NCBI GenBank assembly: GCA_905183005.1
Contig: CAJJDO010000034.1
Span: forward strand, 264,060 to 328,059
DNA length: 64,000 nucleotides
Origin: Paramecium pentaurelia
Taxonomy: Eukaryota > Ciliophora > Oligohymenophorea > Peniculida > Parameciidae
Reading direction: 5' to 3'
Every line of letters starts with the position of its first letter. Positions within the stretch are counted from its first letter, which is position 1. Of the stretch, positions 34,659 through 48,041 are shown piece by piece. A program made the translations under genes and the position numbers. The notes beneath the pieces are model-generated. The model did no database searches, had not been told where the DNA came from, and was given only the letters and a program-made list of their open reading frames with translations.

Positions 34659-36200
34659 ATGATTATTTATACAACAATTTTCTTATATTTTGTGTAAACT
34701 TTGGCTAATTACTATGGAACAGCCTAACCAGATATCTAATAAATAATTAAACTGAACTTTACTTAAAAAGTGAACAGTCTAATAATCAAATTCTATAAAA
34801 GAGAAAATGATGTACTTTGTTTGGTGTCTCCTAATGATTTGGATCAAACTAAATTAAGTGATATAGACTTAACCTATAATCCAAAAGGATTTGAAGTTTA
34901 TGATTATTAAAGTTATTAAGCCAACAGTGAGAATCAACTAATTTAAATAGTATATATGGCAATGATCTACATGAAATGTTTTCAATTAAATTAAAATCAA
35001 CAATAACCTATAAGTATAGAAATCTATTATTCTGAAAATTAATTTGTTTAAGGATGTATAAATGATTGTAATGGATACAATTATCCTGAAATTATTGATT
35101 CTATTTGCGTATCTTAATAATGTCATTGTTTAGAAGGTACATTTGGATAATATTGTTAATTTTAATCTGTATAAATATCAAGCAATATTCTTACTACCTT
35201 TACATTAGATGCTCATAAATGGAAATATTTTCAATATCAGTTTAGTTCTAGTGACATAAATCTATTTTGTTAAAACTAAGAAGAAGAATTATGTATTTAA
35301 TTTTCTTATATATATATATATAGATTATAGCTTTGTATTAAAATAAAATCCTTAATTGAACATCCCAAATCTAAAAGAAAGCTAAAAATTAATGTCACTC
35401 AATAATATTTAATAAGAATTAAAAAAAAAATAAACTAATGTTTATGTTGATATAATTTATATAGGATTGTACAATAATCAATCTAAATCCATCAATATTT
35501 AATTTAAGATTATCAATACTGAAATAGAAGAAGAAAGCACTTTTGAAAAAAATAAAATAGTTATTATTGTTACTGGATGTGTTGTAGGATCATTACTATT
35601 ATTTGCTTTTGGATTATCAGCTCTCAAATCTCGATAATAAAGATAATTTCAATAATAAATATAGGAGGCCATTAGAAGAAATCTAAACTAAGTACATAAT
35701 ATGGAATAAGCTTAAAGTCCTGAACGTTAACTTGTTTAAACTAATCATAAAGGTAATACTTAAGCAACTTATGAGGTTTTTCGTTAAGGTTTATTAAAGA
35801 TCATTTTAAAGGACATGCTTATGAAAAAATAATTAAAGCATATCCAGGTTTGTCCCAATTTGAAGAATGTGTTGTTTGTTTAGAATAAATGAAGAAAGCT
35901 ACTACAAAATAATAAAAGATTTGTTCAGTTACTCCTTGTTTTCATATTTTTCATTGTATGTGTTTAGAAGAATGGTTATTAAGATAAAAAAATTGTCCTT
36001 TTTGTAGAACTGAATACACTAGAAAGAAAATAATTAAAGATTATCCTTGGTTGGAAGTTAATACGATTAGAGTTAATAATACAGATTCTACTTATTTAAG
36101 TAGGATGAAAAATAACTAAGAAAATATAAATGAAAGTTAAATTGAATTTGTAAAATAGTAACCTAGTGAATAATTATAATCAAATTAAATTGAAGAATGA
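34659..36200 (+). CDS. Single-pass membrane RING-H2 ubiquitin ligase
   Basis: Introns at 35293-35323 and 35789-35811 give 495 residues. A signal peptide (MIIYTTIFLYFVQTLANYYG) is followed by a luminal or external domain of about 280 residues with a Cys-rich EGF-like patch (CINDCNGYN..CHCLEGTFGQYC). A membrane helix (IVIIVTGCVVGSLLLFAFGL) leads to a cytosolic part with a RING-H2 domain: EECVVCLEQM, TPCFHIFHCMCLEEWLL, CPFCRTEY. All eight zinc ligands are present, with His at positions 4 and 5. The layout resembles PA-TM-RING ligases (RNF13/GRAIL type) on endosomal membranes, though the luminal domain is not clearly a PA domain. A Q/N-rich tail ends the protein. Confidence 0.87.
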
Positions 36201-36326
36201 ATAATAAAGCTTATCAAATTTTATAGTTTATATTTAAATCTAAAAGAATTATTATTTTTTAATAAATTATTAATATATAAAGAATTTATAATATTATCAA
36301 TTGATTTTTTATTCTTTATAATAAAA

Positions 36327-36947
36327 TCAATCTAAATCTAATTACATCTCTGTTTATCTTGTATCTATATATTATTCTAAAGGTGCTTAAATAAAACTTG
36401 AATCTAATATTTCTTTTTATGTTTCTAAAAACTTTTTATGTTATCTTCTAGAATATAATCTATAAAAATCCCAAATAGCATAGACTCCTAAAACTATAAG
36501 TACTCTCCCAATAATTGCTTTAGATGTTAATTCATCAACAAATTAATATGTTTATTCTTCATGTTATGTTTCATAAGAAGGTTTTCTAAAATTGTACCAT
36601 TTATTTTAATAGTATTCCCTTTTATTTGTGCTATAAAAATAAGAATCAGGATTCACATCATTAGCTGAATGTGCTTCTCCAGATTATTCAAAATTTAAAG
36701 CATCAGAATCATAGAGTTATCTTTTGATTGGATCCTTAAGTACTTGATAAGCTTTAGATATTTCTTTGAATTTCTCTTCTGATCCAGATTCACCATTATC
36801 AGGATGATACAATTTCACCAATTTAATATATTACAATTTAATTTCTTTAGTTGTTGCTTTTGGTGTAACTTCTAATACTTCATAATATGTCTTAGGTATT
36901 TTGTTTGTGAAAATAGAAAAGTAATTTATTGATTTTCTTAATAACAT
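36327..36947 (-). CDS. DnaJ-domain protein, probably mitochondrial, with membrane helix
   Basis: A single exon of 206 residues. A basic, Ser-containing N-terminus ([18 protein letters not shown]) looks like a mitochondrial presequence. The J domain follows: [40 protein letters not shown] and [16 protein letters not shown], with an intact HPD triad to stimulate Hsp70. After about 60 residues there is one hydrophobic helix ([19 protein letters not shown]) and then a charged tail. The pattern fits type III J proteins of the inner membrane or import motor region; location is inferred. Its ATG is only 9 bp from the ATG of the divergent ASH-domain gene. Confidence 0.88.
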
Positions 36948-36956
36948 TAATTTATT

Positions 36957-39900
36957 ATGTCAGATTAAGAAGAAGAGTCACCAAGATAAGATGAATTTGG
37001 ATAAAGAATTATAAAATTAAAGGAGTTAACTCCCCTTGAAAAAGAATATTTTGAAAAGGCTCGCTAAAGACACAAAGAAAATATTTATAAAGATTAAATA
37101 GTACAAGGTAGAAAATTTGAAGGAGTAGCTTTTATATCTAAACCTGCAGAGATAATTTTCAAAGTATTATGAACATTCTTATTATAGGATTTTGATGTTG
37201 GTAAACCACATACAATAATTATGTAACTTACAAATGTTTCTTACACTTTCAATTCATTCAAAATACTTCCATTGCCTGAAGCTGTTAGAGTATTAAATAA
37301 ATTTGAAATAAGGATTTTTTTGAATTGATATATACACCACCTGGTAGAGTTTCAGCAGGCATGTCTTGTCCAATAACAGTTAGATTTACTCCATAATTAA
37401 ATGATGATATAGATGTTTAATTATAATGTCAAGCAGAGACAGGACCCTTTTAAATTCATATTTTATGCACAAGCAAGAAAGCAATTGCAAAAGTAGAATA
37501 ACCAGTTATTGATTTTGGCAAAGTAATTTTAGGAGAAGATTCAACTCTCATTCTTAAAATTCAAAATTTAGGAGCTCTAGACACAGATGTTATCATAAGA
37601 AGTGCAAAAGGCATAGATTTATAAACTATAGCTACTGAATCAGTTTCTTAAAAATCTAATAGAGATCGACCTTTTGATGAAGAAGGTATTTTACCTTACT
37701 TAAAGTAACTTAAATTCTAAAGATAACATATATTATAAGGATATTCTATGCTTAAAATACCAATTCAATATATTCCAGCAGAAGTTGGTCCCTTTTCATT
37801 ACCTCTAACATTGTATTATGAAAATTTCTTACATTCTCCACCTTGTTAAATTGAAATTAGAGGATATTGTACTGAAGTACCAATTTATGTAGAAAAATAA
37901 ATTTATAATTTTTAAATTTGTTTATTCAATCATATATATAGAGAAAAGATTGTGTTTTTTAATAGAAGTTAGAATGCAATGAAAATTTAAATTTAAACTC
38001 CAAAAGAGACTAAAGATTTCTTTGAATTTAATCCAAAATTAGGATACATATAGGGAAATTCTAAATTTGAGATTTGGGTTAAATTTAATGCAGAAAGACA
38101 ATTACAAACAATATGTTAAAGATTTTTCAAGGATAATGTAATAGACGTTCCTTTTAAATTAATTGGAGCTGATTAAAAAATGCCTGTCCCCTTTAATATA
38201 GTTGCTTAGATGACTATGGCTACTCTTTAAATTACACCTGCTAGATTAGACTTTGGAAAATTGTTTGATGGATAAGGTGCAAAAAGAGCTATCACATTTG
38301 AGAATTTAAGTGATTTACCTTAAGAATTGGCAATCTACCCTTTACCAAAAGAGATATCAATCACAACTGACTTAGTACCATTACGTTTACTTCCTAAATA
38401 AAAATTTACAACAGATATAATATATAGAACTCAGAAAGTAATTGGAATTAGTGATAGATAAGATGAAGGAATTTTAAAATGTAAAATAGTTTCAGGTACT
38501 ATATCAACAAAAGAAATAAGAATACCTTATACTTGTGAAATTTCTAAATGTCCTTTAGAATTTTCAGGAATTAAATTTGATATTCCAGTTTAATAAATTG
38601 AAGAAAAATATTCAACTACAATTGATATCAAAAATATATCTTAAAGAGATATAATAATTGAATTTTTTTTACCTTTTTATGAATTATGTGGTCTTAAAAT
38701 GGCTCCAATGGTTCAATAAATTTAAAGGGATTAATTAATATAAGTACATTTGGAATATGATTCTTTCTTTAAAAAATTAGGTGCTTATACTCTTTAAGAA
38801 TTAAAAGAAAAATATGAAAATGATCCAAATAATAATTTTGAATTAAGATTAAAAATTAGATATGAAGAAGAAGAAAGAAAAAAAAGAGAATAAGAAGAAT
38901 TAAAAAAAGAAGAAGAAATGGCAGCTAAAGGTAAGGGTGCCAAAAAAGAAGTTAAAAAAGATTAAAAAAAACCAGAAAAATTAACAAAAGCTTAATAATA
39001 ATAATAAGAAGAAGAAGAAAGAAGATAAGCAGAATTAGAAAAATTAAAATAGGAAGAAGAAAGACTTAAAAGAGAAGAATTTGAAAAATAGTTTGATAGT
39101 GCAAAAGAATTAAGAAATCTAGGAGGTATTCTTGTTGAATTCAATAAACCTGAAGATTTAAGTATTATATTATAATATTATATAAGATTATTCATAACAC
39201 TATTCTTGGTTAATTCCTTGTTATTTTAAATACACTGATATGCCAGATAATGCAAAATAAGTAATATATTTATAGATTTCAACTGTCACTGTATAAAAAA
39301 GCTTGCTCTTAAGTAAAACCATAATAGATTTTGGTGAAGTTGCAGTTGGAATAAGGTAAACCAAAGAACTTACAGTGTTCAATCAAACTCCATTTAAAGC
39401 TGAATTAAAAATGCAAATGTTACCAATCTCTTGTGGTTTTACAATTTTAAATGCTCTGAGAACAATAGAACCTAGTAATAAGAAGTCTTTAATTGTTTAA
39501 TTTTAACCAACTGAAGATTAGCCATTTGAGGAGACTTTATAATTATATTGTGATCATGCAGCAGTTTCAGCAAAATTAAAAGGAATAGGTGTCAGACCAG
39601 AAGTAAAGGTTGTACCAGAAAATGGATTAATATCTGTAGGAGGTGTAGTATTAGGAGAATATACAGAAAGAACATTCAAAATAACAAATGTTTCAAATTT
39701 TCCAATAAAATTTTAATTAATAAGTAAAGCTAGGGGAGTTTAAAATTCTTGTGGAACTGAAGTGTTTTAATTTATACCTTAAGAGGCAATTGTAAATGCT
39801 TAATAAGAAATAACTTGTAAGGTGATTTTTAAACCTGATCGAGTTTCAGATAAATTTTATGATCTAATATCAGTTTATGTACCAAATTAGAAATCTGAAA

Positions 39901-40471
39901 AGAGAGTTTTTATTTGGGGATATTGTTATAATCGTTAAGCTTATGTAAATGTTTATTAACCTTATAATTTAATACCTTAAATTAATGAAATTAATAAGAA
40001 AATTGAATTTCCTTTTGATTAATTGAAATTAAAGGATGAAGAAAAAGTGTATACATATTTAAACAATAAAATTATGCTTGAATTTGAGAAATTGAAAGAA
40101 GAAGATAATTCTAGAAAGATTGTTATTGGTAGTTGTAAACTTTTGGATCCTAAAATGGAGAAACCTGTGAATTATGAAGTAATATTATCTGTAATTTATA
40201 TATCTTATAAATTTGATAGAAAGATGAAAAATACTTTGTTTGTGATAATTAAAAAGGTGCCATATAACCAGGAAATGAAGTTGTAATAACTTTTACATTT
40301 AAACCTCCTCAACCAGATTAATTTATAGCCTCTATAGAAGCTTTAAAGAAGATAGGATAATGGAAGGAAACTAAAATTGAATTAAAAATATCAGGTGGAT
40401 TTTTAAAACCAGGAGTATAAGATAATTTAAGCTATGAATTGATTCTGAAAGCATTCATTAATTAGATTTGA
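36957..40471 (+). CDS. Large ASH/MSP-domain ciliary protein (CFAP74/HYDIN-like)
   Basis: Four introns (37164-37187, 37290-37312, 39162-39186, 40191-40219) give 1,137 residues. Several immunoglobulin-like ASH repeats are visible, each with the pattern DFGxVxxG then a strand and FxPxxxG: DFDVGKPHTIIMQLTNVSYT, VIDFGKVILGEDSTLILKIQ, RLDFGKLFDGQGAKRAITFE, IDFGEVAVGIRQTKELTVFN and GGVVLGEYTERTFKI. The phrase PPGRVSAGMSCPITVRF is one I associate with CFAP74-type central-apparatus proteins. A K/E-rich coiled linker divides the protein near residues 630-710. ASH proteins build the central pair and basal body structures of motile cilia. The exact orthologue is not certain. Confidence 0.85.
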
Positions 40472-40507
40472 TTTCTATTAAAAAAAGTTCATTTTGCAAT
40501 TAAATAT

Positions 40508-42056
40508 ATGATTTAAGTGTCTGAAGTTACTTTACAAGAAGCATAGGCAAAAAAAGAAGAGGGCAATAAGTTCTTTGCTGAAAAGAAGTATGATGAAGCT
40601 ATTAAATGCTATTCTGAAGCTGTTGGTATTTTGTATGAATTATCTATGACTAGATCATAATCCTAATGAACCTATATTTTATTCCAATAGGGCTGCTTGT
40701 TATTTAGCATTAAAAAAATACAAGTAAGCTTTAGATGACACAGAATAAGCATTAAAAAGGGATTCAAATAACGTAAAAACATTGAGAAGAAAAGCAATTG
40801 CTCTTTAAAATTTGGGAAGATTGGAAGAAAGTGTAAATTCACTTAATGCAGCTTTGTAAATTACTCCAAGTGATTAATCATTGAAATAAGAGTATTTGAC
40901 AGCTTAATAAGTAAAATAATAAATTTAAATTAGACTTGTTAAAGCTATTTGGAAGGTTTGAAATAAATTCAAAATGAAGATTATTAAAAGGCCTTATATT
41001 AATTTTAATAAGTTATATAAGTTTGTTAACAATCTCTGGAAATTTAGATATTATTTGTTGAATGTTTAGCTAAATGTGGTGAAAATGACAGAGCTAGTAA
41101 ATGGTTAATGCAAATTTAAAGTGAACATGGAACAACTCCTGATGTTTATTATTTAAAAGGAATTATTGATTTATATAATGGAAATAGTGAAAGAGCAAAG
41201 AAAATATTAATTGATGGTATGAAAGTTGATCCAGACAATAAAAAGTGTAGAGAAGCATTAAAGAAAGCAAGAAAATGTGAAGAATTAAAAGAGAAAGGAA
41301 ATCAATTACTATAAGAAGTCAAATTAAATGATGCCATTGAATGTTATACTGAAGCATTGAGTGTTGATCCATATAATCGTAAAATTAATTCAATTATATA
41401 TGCCAATAGAGGATTAGGTATAAAATTAAATTCAATTTAGTTAAATAAAAAATGAATTAACATAAAGAGGCTATTGAAGATTTTACTAAATCTATTGAAT
41501 TGAATCCCTAATACTATAAAGCTTTAATGAGAAGAGCTGAATCATATGATAAATTAGGATAATTTGGAGAATCAGCTCATGATTATTAATAAGTTATATA
41601 AATTGAACCATCTTTAGAATAGGAAATGGCATAAAAATTAAGAGAAGCTCAAAAGAAAGAGAAATTAGCAAAAAAGAAAGACTATTATAAAATATTAGAA
41701 GTTGGTAGAGATGCAACAGAAAATGAAATTAAAAAATCTTATAGAAGATTGGCTTTATTATGGCATCCTGATAAATTGAAAGATAAAGATGAAGAAACAA
41801 AAGTAAAAAAATAATTAATAACAAATTATAGTAAATTGGATAATAGAAGTTTAGAGATATAGCTGAAGCATATGCTGTCTTATCTGATAAGAAAAAGAAG
41901 GATCTTTATGATTCAGGAGTTGATCCTAATGATTAAAATGGTGGATTTGATGGAGGTGTTGATCCCTCTTAAGTTTTCTAAATGTTTTTCGGTGGTGGAG
42001 GTGGTTTCTAATAATTCCCATTTGGGGGAGGGGGAGTTCGTTTTGAATTTAGATGA
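40508..42056 (+). CDS. TPR and J-domain co-chaperone (DNAJC7-like)
   Basis: Introns at 40626-40653, 40911-40933, 41418-41440 and 41803-41831 give 481 residues. Two TPR blocks precede the J domain: [20 protein letters not shown] and [20 protein letters not shown] in the first, [20 protein letters not shown] and [20 protein letters not shown] in the second. The J domain is [40 protein letters not shown] with HPD intact, then [20 protein letters not shown] Gly/Phe-rich end ([20 protein letters not shown]) follows. The order matches DNAJC7/TPR2, which moves clients between Hsp70 and Hsp90. It starts 36 bp after the ASH-domain gene on the same strand. Confidence 0.92.
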
Positions 42057-42092
42057 AGTCAAAATCTATAATTTTAATGTTAAAAATAAATA

Positions 42093-45000
42093 ATGTCTTC
42101 TACTTATAAAAAGTTGGGTATTGAATTTAAAGAATTGCCATAATCTCAAACAGATGAAGCTATCTATTCTATTCAATCTATGAGACTTGAATAAATTTTA
42201 ATATCAGAAGGAGAAATATTTGATTGGCCAAATCTTTTGAATCGTCCAGATTTAGTTAGTTTAAAGCATCCAGATTAATTAGGAACTTTAATTATGAAGG
42301 ATGAAAAAGAACCAAGCAGGTCATTCTTTCTTTTTGATATTAATAGTCCATTAAGGAATATAGTGATTGCTACAATAAAGTCAAAGTATGCTTATACTAA
42401 TATTAAGGAAATATTAATTAACATATTTAATCATAGCAGTAATTGGAATTATACCTTTTTGCATGGAAGATTCAAAAGTTAGTTTAGGAATAGAAATTAT
42501 TATAAATTTGATATTAGCAATAGATATTATTCTAAAATCAATAGCAAATGGATTTATTTTAAGCAAGAAATCATATCTAAAGAATATTTGGAATATATTA
42601 AATTTTATAGCATTTATATTTACATGGTTTTTGTTTTTGAATGATTCAGAAATTTCATAAATAATAAAAACTATAAGGTTTTTAAGAATCTTTAGATTTA
42701 TAGAAGAGGTATCAATATTAAAAGTACAGTTTAATGCTTATGTTGGAAGCTTTTTAAGAGTAAAATAAGTTTTAATACCTATTTTTTTGGTTATGATTTA
42801 TTTCTCAATTATTGGTTTACATTTATTTATAGGTTTAACAGAAAGAAGATGTCGTTTAACACAATATCCTATAGATAATATTTGGATAGCAGATCCAAAT
42901 ATTCAAAAATTATGTGGAATTTGGGAATGTCCAGAAAATACTTATTGTGGAAGTCTTTTAGATTATAATCTTCCTAGAAATGAAACTGAAAATGATATAG
43001 AAGCATTTAATTGGAATTTTACAAGATTTGATGATTTTTTTCATTCATTGTTAGTTGTCTTTACATTTTTAAATGTTACTGGCTGGTCTGGAACAACATT
43101 TATGGTATAATTTAATTAGATATTAGTTTTGGAAAGCCATGACAACATATGTAACAGCAACATATTTTTTAATTATGATTTTATTGATGGCTTTTATACT
43201 TTCTAATTTGTTATTAGCATTGTTTTATGAATCATTTATGGAACAATCATCTATAAAAAATACTTAAAAAAAATTAAAATAAGAATAATAATAGATAGAA
43301 GAAGAGATTAAAAGAAAAAATCAATAATAACTAATAAATCGTCTTAGTGATATAAGTAAATAAAAAGAAAAAGGAAATTAAACTTCTAATTTTAGTATCT
43401 ATTTTACAGAAGAATAAAACATTAATATTAAAGAAGTTGAATAAGAGTTATTTATTAACAAACTCTTAAATTCTCCTAAAATCTCAGTATTAAATACTTT
43501 ATTTATTTTTCTTTCTGCTTTTGTTATTGCCTTTGATTATGATGGTATTTCTAAAAATTATGTTCAAAATTTTTAACTAATTGATTTTGTTTGCATACTT
43601 TATACTTTTTTTGAGATAACCATTTAATTTTGTGGAAAAGGTATTAAAGAATTTTTTGAAAAAAGAATTAATGTTTTCGATTTTTTGATAATTTTATCCT
43701 AATGGCTTTTAATTTTCTATTTAGTATGTTTTGATTAACCTATAATATATAATAATAGTAGAGACATTATATTTATAAAATCTCTTAAAATTTTAAGAAT
43801 ATTTAAATCATTATTTTTTGCAAAAGTATTTTACACTATTGCAGTATTAATAAGATCTTTAATAAGTACTTTAATAGCACTTAAGAAAATATTGTTTTTA
43901 TGGATTTGTCTAATATTTTTAATGTCTATATTTGGTAAGCATATATTGTAAAACAAAATGTCTGAATAAAATATGACTATATATTATAATGATCTAGGAT
44001 CTTCTATAATGGCAGTAGTCAATATATTTTATAATGAAGAATGGCACATAACAATGTATAAATATGGTAGAAACACTGAAGCATCTATTGTATTTTATAT
44101 TATTTGTGTTATTTTTGGATAAATATTTTTTATTAGATTATTAACAGCTGTCTTTTTAAATGAATTTGGTTAACATATTGTAAGTGTTTAAATAAGTCTA
44201 AAACCAATAGATTATAAAAAGCTATTTTCTAAAAAGAAAAAGAAGGTATGAATATTATTAAAGTAAATAGATTGAAAATATAGAAAGCGAATAAAAATTA
44301 TAGTAGGTTTAATAAGGAAAAAGAAAAGAAAAATAGAGATAACATTCTTATTTGAATAATTGTAAAGTTAAAGGGGAACAGAAGAATATTAATCAATAAT
44401 AAGGTAAAGCCTCATTTTAAAATATTGATGAATTATTTAACCTTTTTCAAGAGAATTAATAAGAAAGTAAATAATAAATAGTTAAATCTGATGCTGTTAT
44501 TAAACAATTAGAATAAGAGAATAAAACTTTATTTTTATTTGCTGAAAAAAATCCGTTACGTCTTCGCGTTAAGTCTTTAATTGAAAATTTACCATTTAGA
44601 GTATTTCTAATTCTTCTGGTTCTGATATGTGTTGTAAGAACTATGCTGCTGACCCCATTTTTAGATCCAGAATCTGATTTATTTTCAATTTTAAGAACAG
44701 TCCATTTAGTAAATACTGTTTTATTTTGCATTTAAATATTTTTTAACATTATTTCTGATGGTTTAATAATTGGAGAGGAATCATATTTATAGAAATCACC
44801 TTACAATGCACTTAATTTCATTATTACAACAGTAGATATTATTGCTATTTTTAATTATAATTAATTAATATTTAACCTTTTTTCAAGTTTAAGGATTTTA
44901 GAGTTTATCAGAATTGGAGCAGAATTAAATTAAAATATTAATTATGTATCATAAGCATTAATGAAAGCTTTTTAAACTATGATTCAATTAAGTATATTTT

Positions 45001-46871
45001 GTTTTGTGATTCTACTTGTATATGGAATATTTGCAACAAAACTATTAAAGGGTTGTTTATATTATTGTTCAATATCAAATTAATTATAAGATTAAGTAAA
45101 TAATAAATGGGATTGTATGGACAATGGTGGTTCATGGGTAAATAAGATATTAGGATTTGATAATATATTTGATAGTGCTTTAACTTTGTTTGTCACTGCA
45201 ACTACTGAGGCTTGGCTTCCAATCTTAATAGATACATGGAGTTCTAGAGGAAAAGATCTTGCTCCTATTAACAATCATAATAGATGGTGGGCAGTATATT
45301 TTTAAGTATTTTTTTTTATTGGAAATATATGTATGCTTAATATGTTTATAAGTTTGGTTGTAAATACATATTAACAAACAAAAATAAAAGCTTAAGGTAT
45401 GTCAGATTTAAATGGTAATCAAAGAGAATGGTTGTAAATTAAAAATAGTATACATAATCTTACTCCAAGAGTTAATTATGAATTACCTAAAAATAAGGTA
45501 ATGCTATTATTTTATTATTTTGCTGAGAGTAAGAAATTGAAATACTTTTGGCATTCAATCATTGCATTAAATACAATAATCTTATCATTATTTTATACAA
45601 GATAAAATGAGATATTTAGAAATATTCTAATAGAAATTAATTAATATTGTATTTTGATATCTGCAATTGAAATTTCAGTTAGATTTATAGTAAAATAGAG
45701 GGGAAAAAGAGATATTTTTCTATTAATAGATTGTTTTGGAATTATCTTAAATCTTTTTGATTTATTCATATTATAGTTATTGTTTGATAATTTTTATATT
45801 ATCAGATCTTGCAAAGCATTATCAGTAGCATTCCAATTATTAAGAAACTATTATATAATTAGGTAAAAATATATTATTTTTAAGACGCTTTCCAGAGTTA
45901 GAGAAATTATTCAATACAATATTTTCAGTTATACCTTCTGCTTTAGCTATGATATTTATTATGGCTTTATTTCTTTTTATATATGCCTCTTTAGGAATGG
46001 ATTTATTTGGATATTTGAGACCATAAAATTATATTGAAGGTTTTGATCTCCATTTTAAAAAATTTACAACTGCTATGTTTTCCTTAATCAGAGTAGCTAG
46101 TTCAGAATAATGGTGGGCTTTATTAGTTGATTCTGTGCATACCAGAACACCAGATTTTGCTTGCATTTACATTAATGATTATTAAGATTATTAAGAACAT
46201 GGGTATAATGGATGTGGAACATATTGGGCATATGCTTATTATATTTCCTTCCATCTTATATTTTCATTAGTCATACTCAACTTATTTATAGCTTCTATAC
46301 TTGGTGCATATGAAGAACATGTAAAATCAGAATAGAGTGCAATTTCTAAATATTAATTACATGATGTATTGAATCATTGGGCATAATATGATCCAAAAGG
46401 AACAGGATTTCTTAATTATAAGTAGTTTTGGAAGTTATCTTCACAAATAGCTATCTGTTTTGGAGTTCCAGTTAAAGAACTTTTAGATCCTGCAAATAAA
46501 ACTAATTTTTTAAGAGCATTAAATATTCCACTTTATGAAGATGAATAAGGTCTAATGGGCTATCTATTTCATGATGTAATTGTTAGTTTGACTAAATTAT
46601 CTGTTGAATTAAAATATGGTGTCAAAGAGTATAAATTGTAATCATTATTAGTTTGGAATCAAGTTCATATAAATGCAAAGAATATTTTCATGATTATTAC
46701 AAAATATTTAAGATTACACCATATAATAGTGGTTAAATGTCAAGTATTATTTTCATTTAAGGAAAAATCAGAACAATAAGAAATAGAAAAAAAGGAATTA
46801 AATTCATTAATATTGAAGCTCTTAAGTAGGAACTTTAAAATTAAAATGATGCTTAATATAATGATAATTGA
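42093..46871 (+). CDS. Four-domain voltage-gated cation channel alpha subunit
   Basis: Five introns (42386-42407, 43105-43126, 44246-44270, 45862-45883, 46629-46651) leave 1,554 residues and four homologous six-helix units. Voltage-sensor S4 helices are recognisable, for example IIKTIRFLRIFRFIEEV in repeat I and IIRSCKALSVAFQLLRNYYI in repeat IV. Pore loops read FTFLNVTGWSGTTF, VVNIFYNEEWHITMY, LFVTATTEAWLPILID and MFSLIRVASSEQWWALLVD. The aligned selectivity residues are thus T, E, E, E. Four-domain channels of this kind in ciliates carry the ciliary calcium action potential that reverses beating; a calcium or mixed selectivity is inferred. S4 charges are sparse in repeats II-IV. After S6 IV an EF-hand-like region (HWAQYDPKGTGFLNYKQF) and a short tail follow. 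Confidence 0.9.
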
Positions 46872-47010
46872 TTTTAATTTAAACTTTGATATATTTATTA
46901 TTTAAAGTATTCATTTTTTAGAATTTAATATCATAATCAATTTTTATTTAAAATAATTAATTTATTGTGTAAGAAGTATATTAAATATTAATTAAACATA
47001 AATTTTATAT
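46872..47010. other. Short spacer
   Basis: AT-rich sequence of about 140 bp between the channel stop and the zinc-finger start on the same strand. Nothing else is seen. Confidence 0.5.
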
Positions 47011-48010
47011 ATGGATTAGCAAGAATTAATTTGCTTCACATGTCATAAAGTATTTAAATTAAAGCGAGCTTTATAAGAACATTAATTAATCCATTCTGGG
47101 GAAAAGCCCTATAAATGGTTAGTTTATATAGATAATTTACTAGTGTAACTTGTAATTAATAGTTTCGATAATATTCTTCATTATAAAAGCATGACCGTAT
47201 TCATACAGGAGAAAAACCATATTCTTGTTAAGAGTGTGATTAATCATTTTCTTAAATATCAAATCTGAAAAGACATTAATTTAAACATAAAGAACAGAAA
47301 CCATATACTTGTGAAGTTTGTTAAAAACAATTCATTACTAATTAAAATTATTAATAACATTAAAACAAACATAAATAATAAAGATAAAGTTATGTTTGTG
47401 AATGTAATCGAACTTTTCTATATAAATGTAGTTTAAAAAAACATTAAAAAATTCATTAGAAATTTGATAATACAGATTAATTCATAAATCTTTAATAAAT
47501 AAATTAAATTTCAGCAGATCTTAGAATATTTTTTACTGCCTCTCATCCTTAAATTCTTCATTTTAATCATATTGATATATTATTTAATGGAAGATTATAT
47601 AATTATAATGAATGTAATTATTTATTTACTAATATTAAGAAACTGGTAGGATTGAATTACATGATTTGATTGATTAATAATAATAAAATTGTGATCCAAT
47701 AAAAGATCATTAACATTTTGATTCATAAACCTAATATGAATTAATTAAATGCATAGATTGTAAATAAGAAAGATGTTGTTGCAAATAAAAATAACTTTTT
47801 AATAATTGTTGTTTAGCTTGTAATGGTGGAAATTGTGGTGAAACTCCATTTGCAATATCCTAAATAATACATTTTCATGGTCCAAATTGTGGTCATCCAA
47901 TTGTTATTCATAATGAACATATCGATTATTTAGTTAATGAAATGCTTCATTATCCTCATGATGGTCATTGTGACAATCATGGAATTTTGAATAGAATTAG
48001 AGTGAAATGA
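47011..48010 (+). CDS. C2H2 zinc-finger protein with Cys/His-rich C-terminal domain
   Basis: Introns at 47118-47143 and 47614-47639 give 315 residues. Five tandem C2H2 fingers occupy residues 7-150, joined by classic linkers (HSGEKPY, HTGEKPY, HKEQKPY): CFTCHKVFKLKRALQEHQLI, CVTCNQQFRQYSSLQKHDRI, CQECDQSFSQISNLKRHQFK, CEVCQKQFITNQNYQQHQ and a last one, CECNRTFLYKCSLKKHQ, with only one residue between its first cysteines. Proteins of this class bind DNA or RNA. The second half carries a separate Cys/His cluster (CIDCKQERCCCKQKQ, CCLACNGGNCGETPF, HFHGPNCGHPIV, HYPHDGHCDNHG) that I do not recognise and that probably binds several metal ions. Confidence 0.87.
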
Positions 48011-48041
48011 TAATATATAATTAATATAATTCAAATATAAG

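Noticed and set aside
44456..45305. Open frames on both strands inside the channel gene
   Set aside because: They are pieces or antisense of repeat III of the voltage-gated channel.
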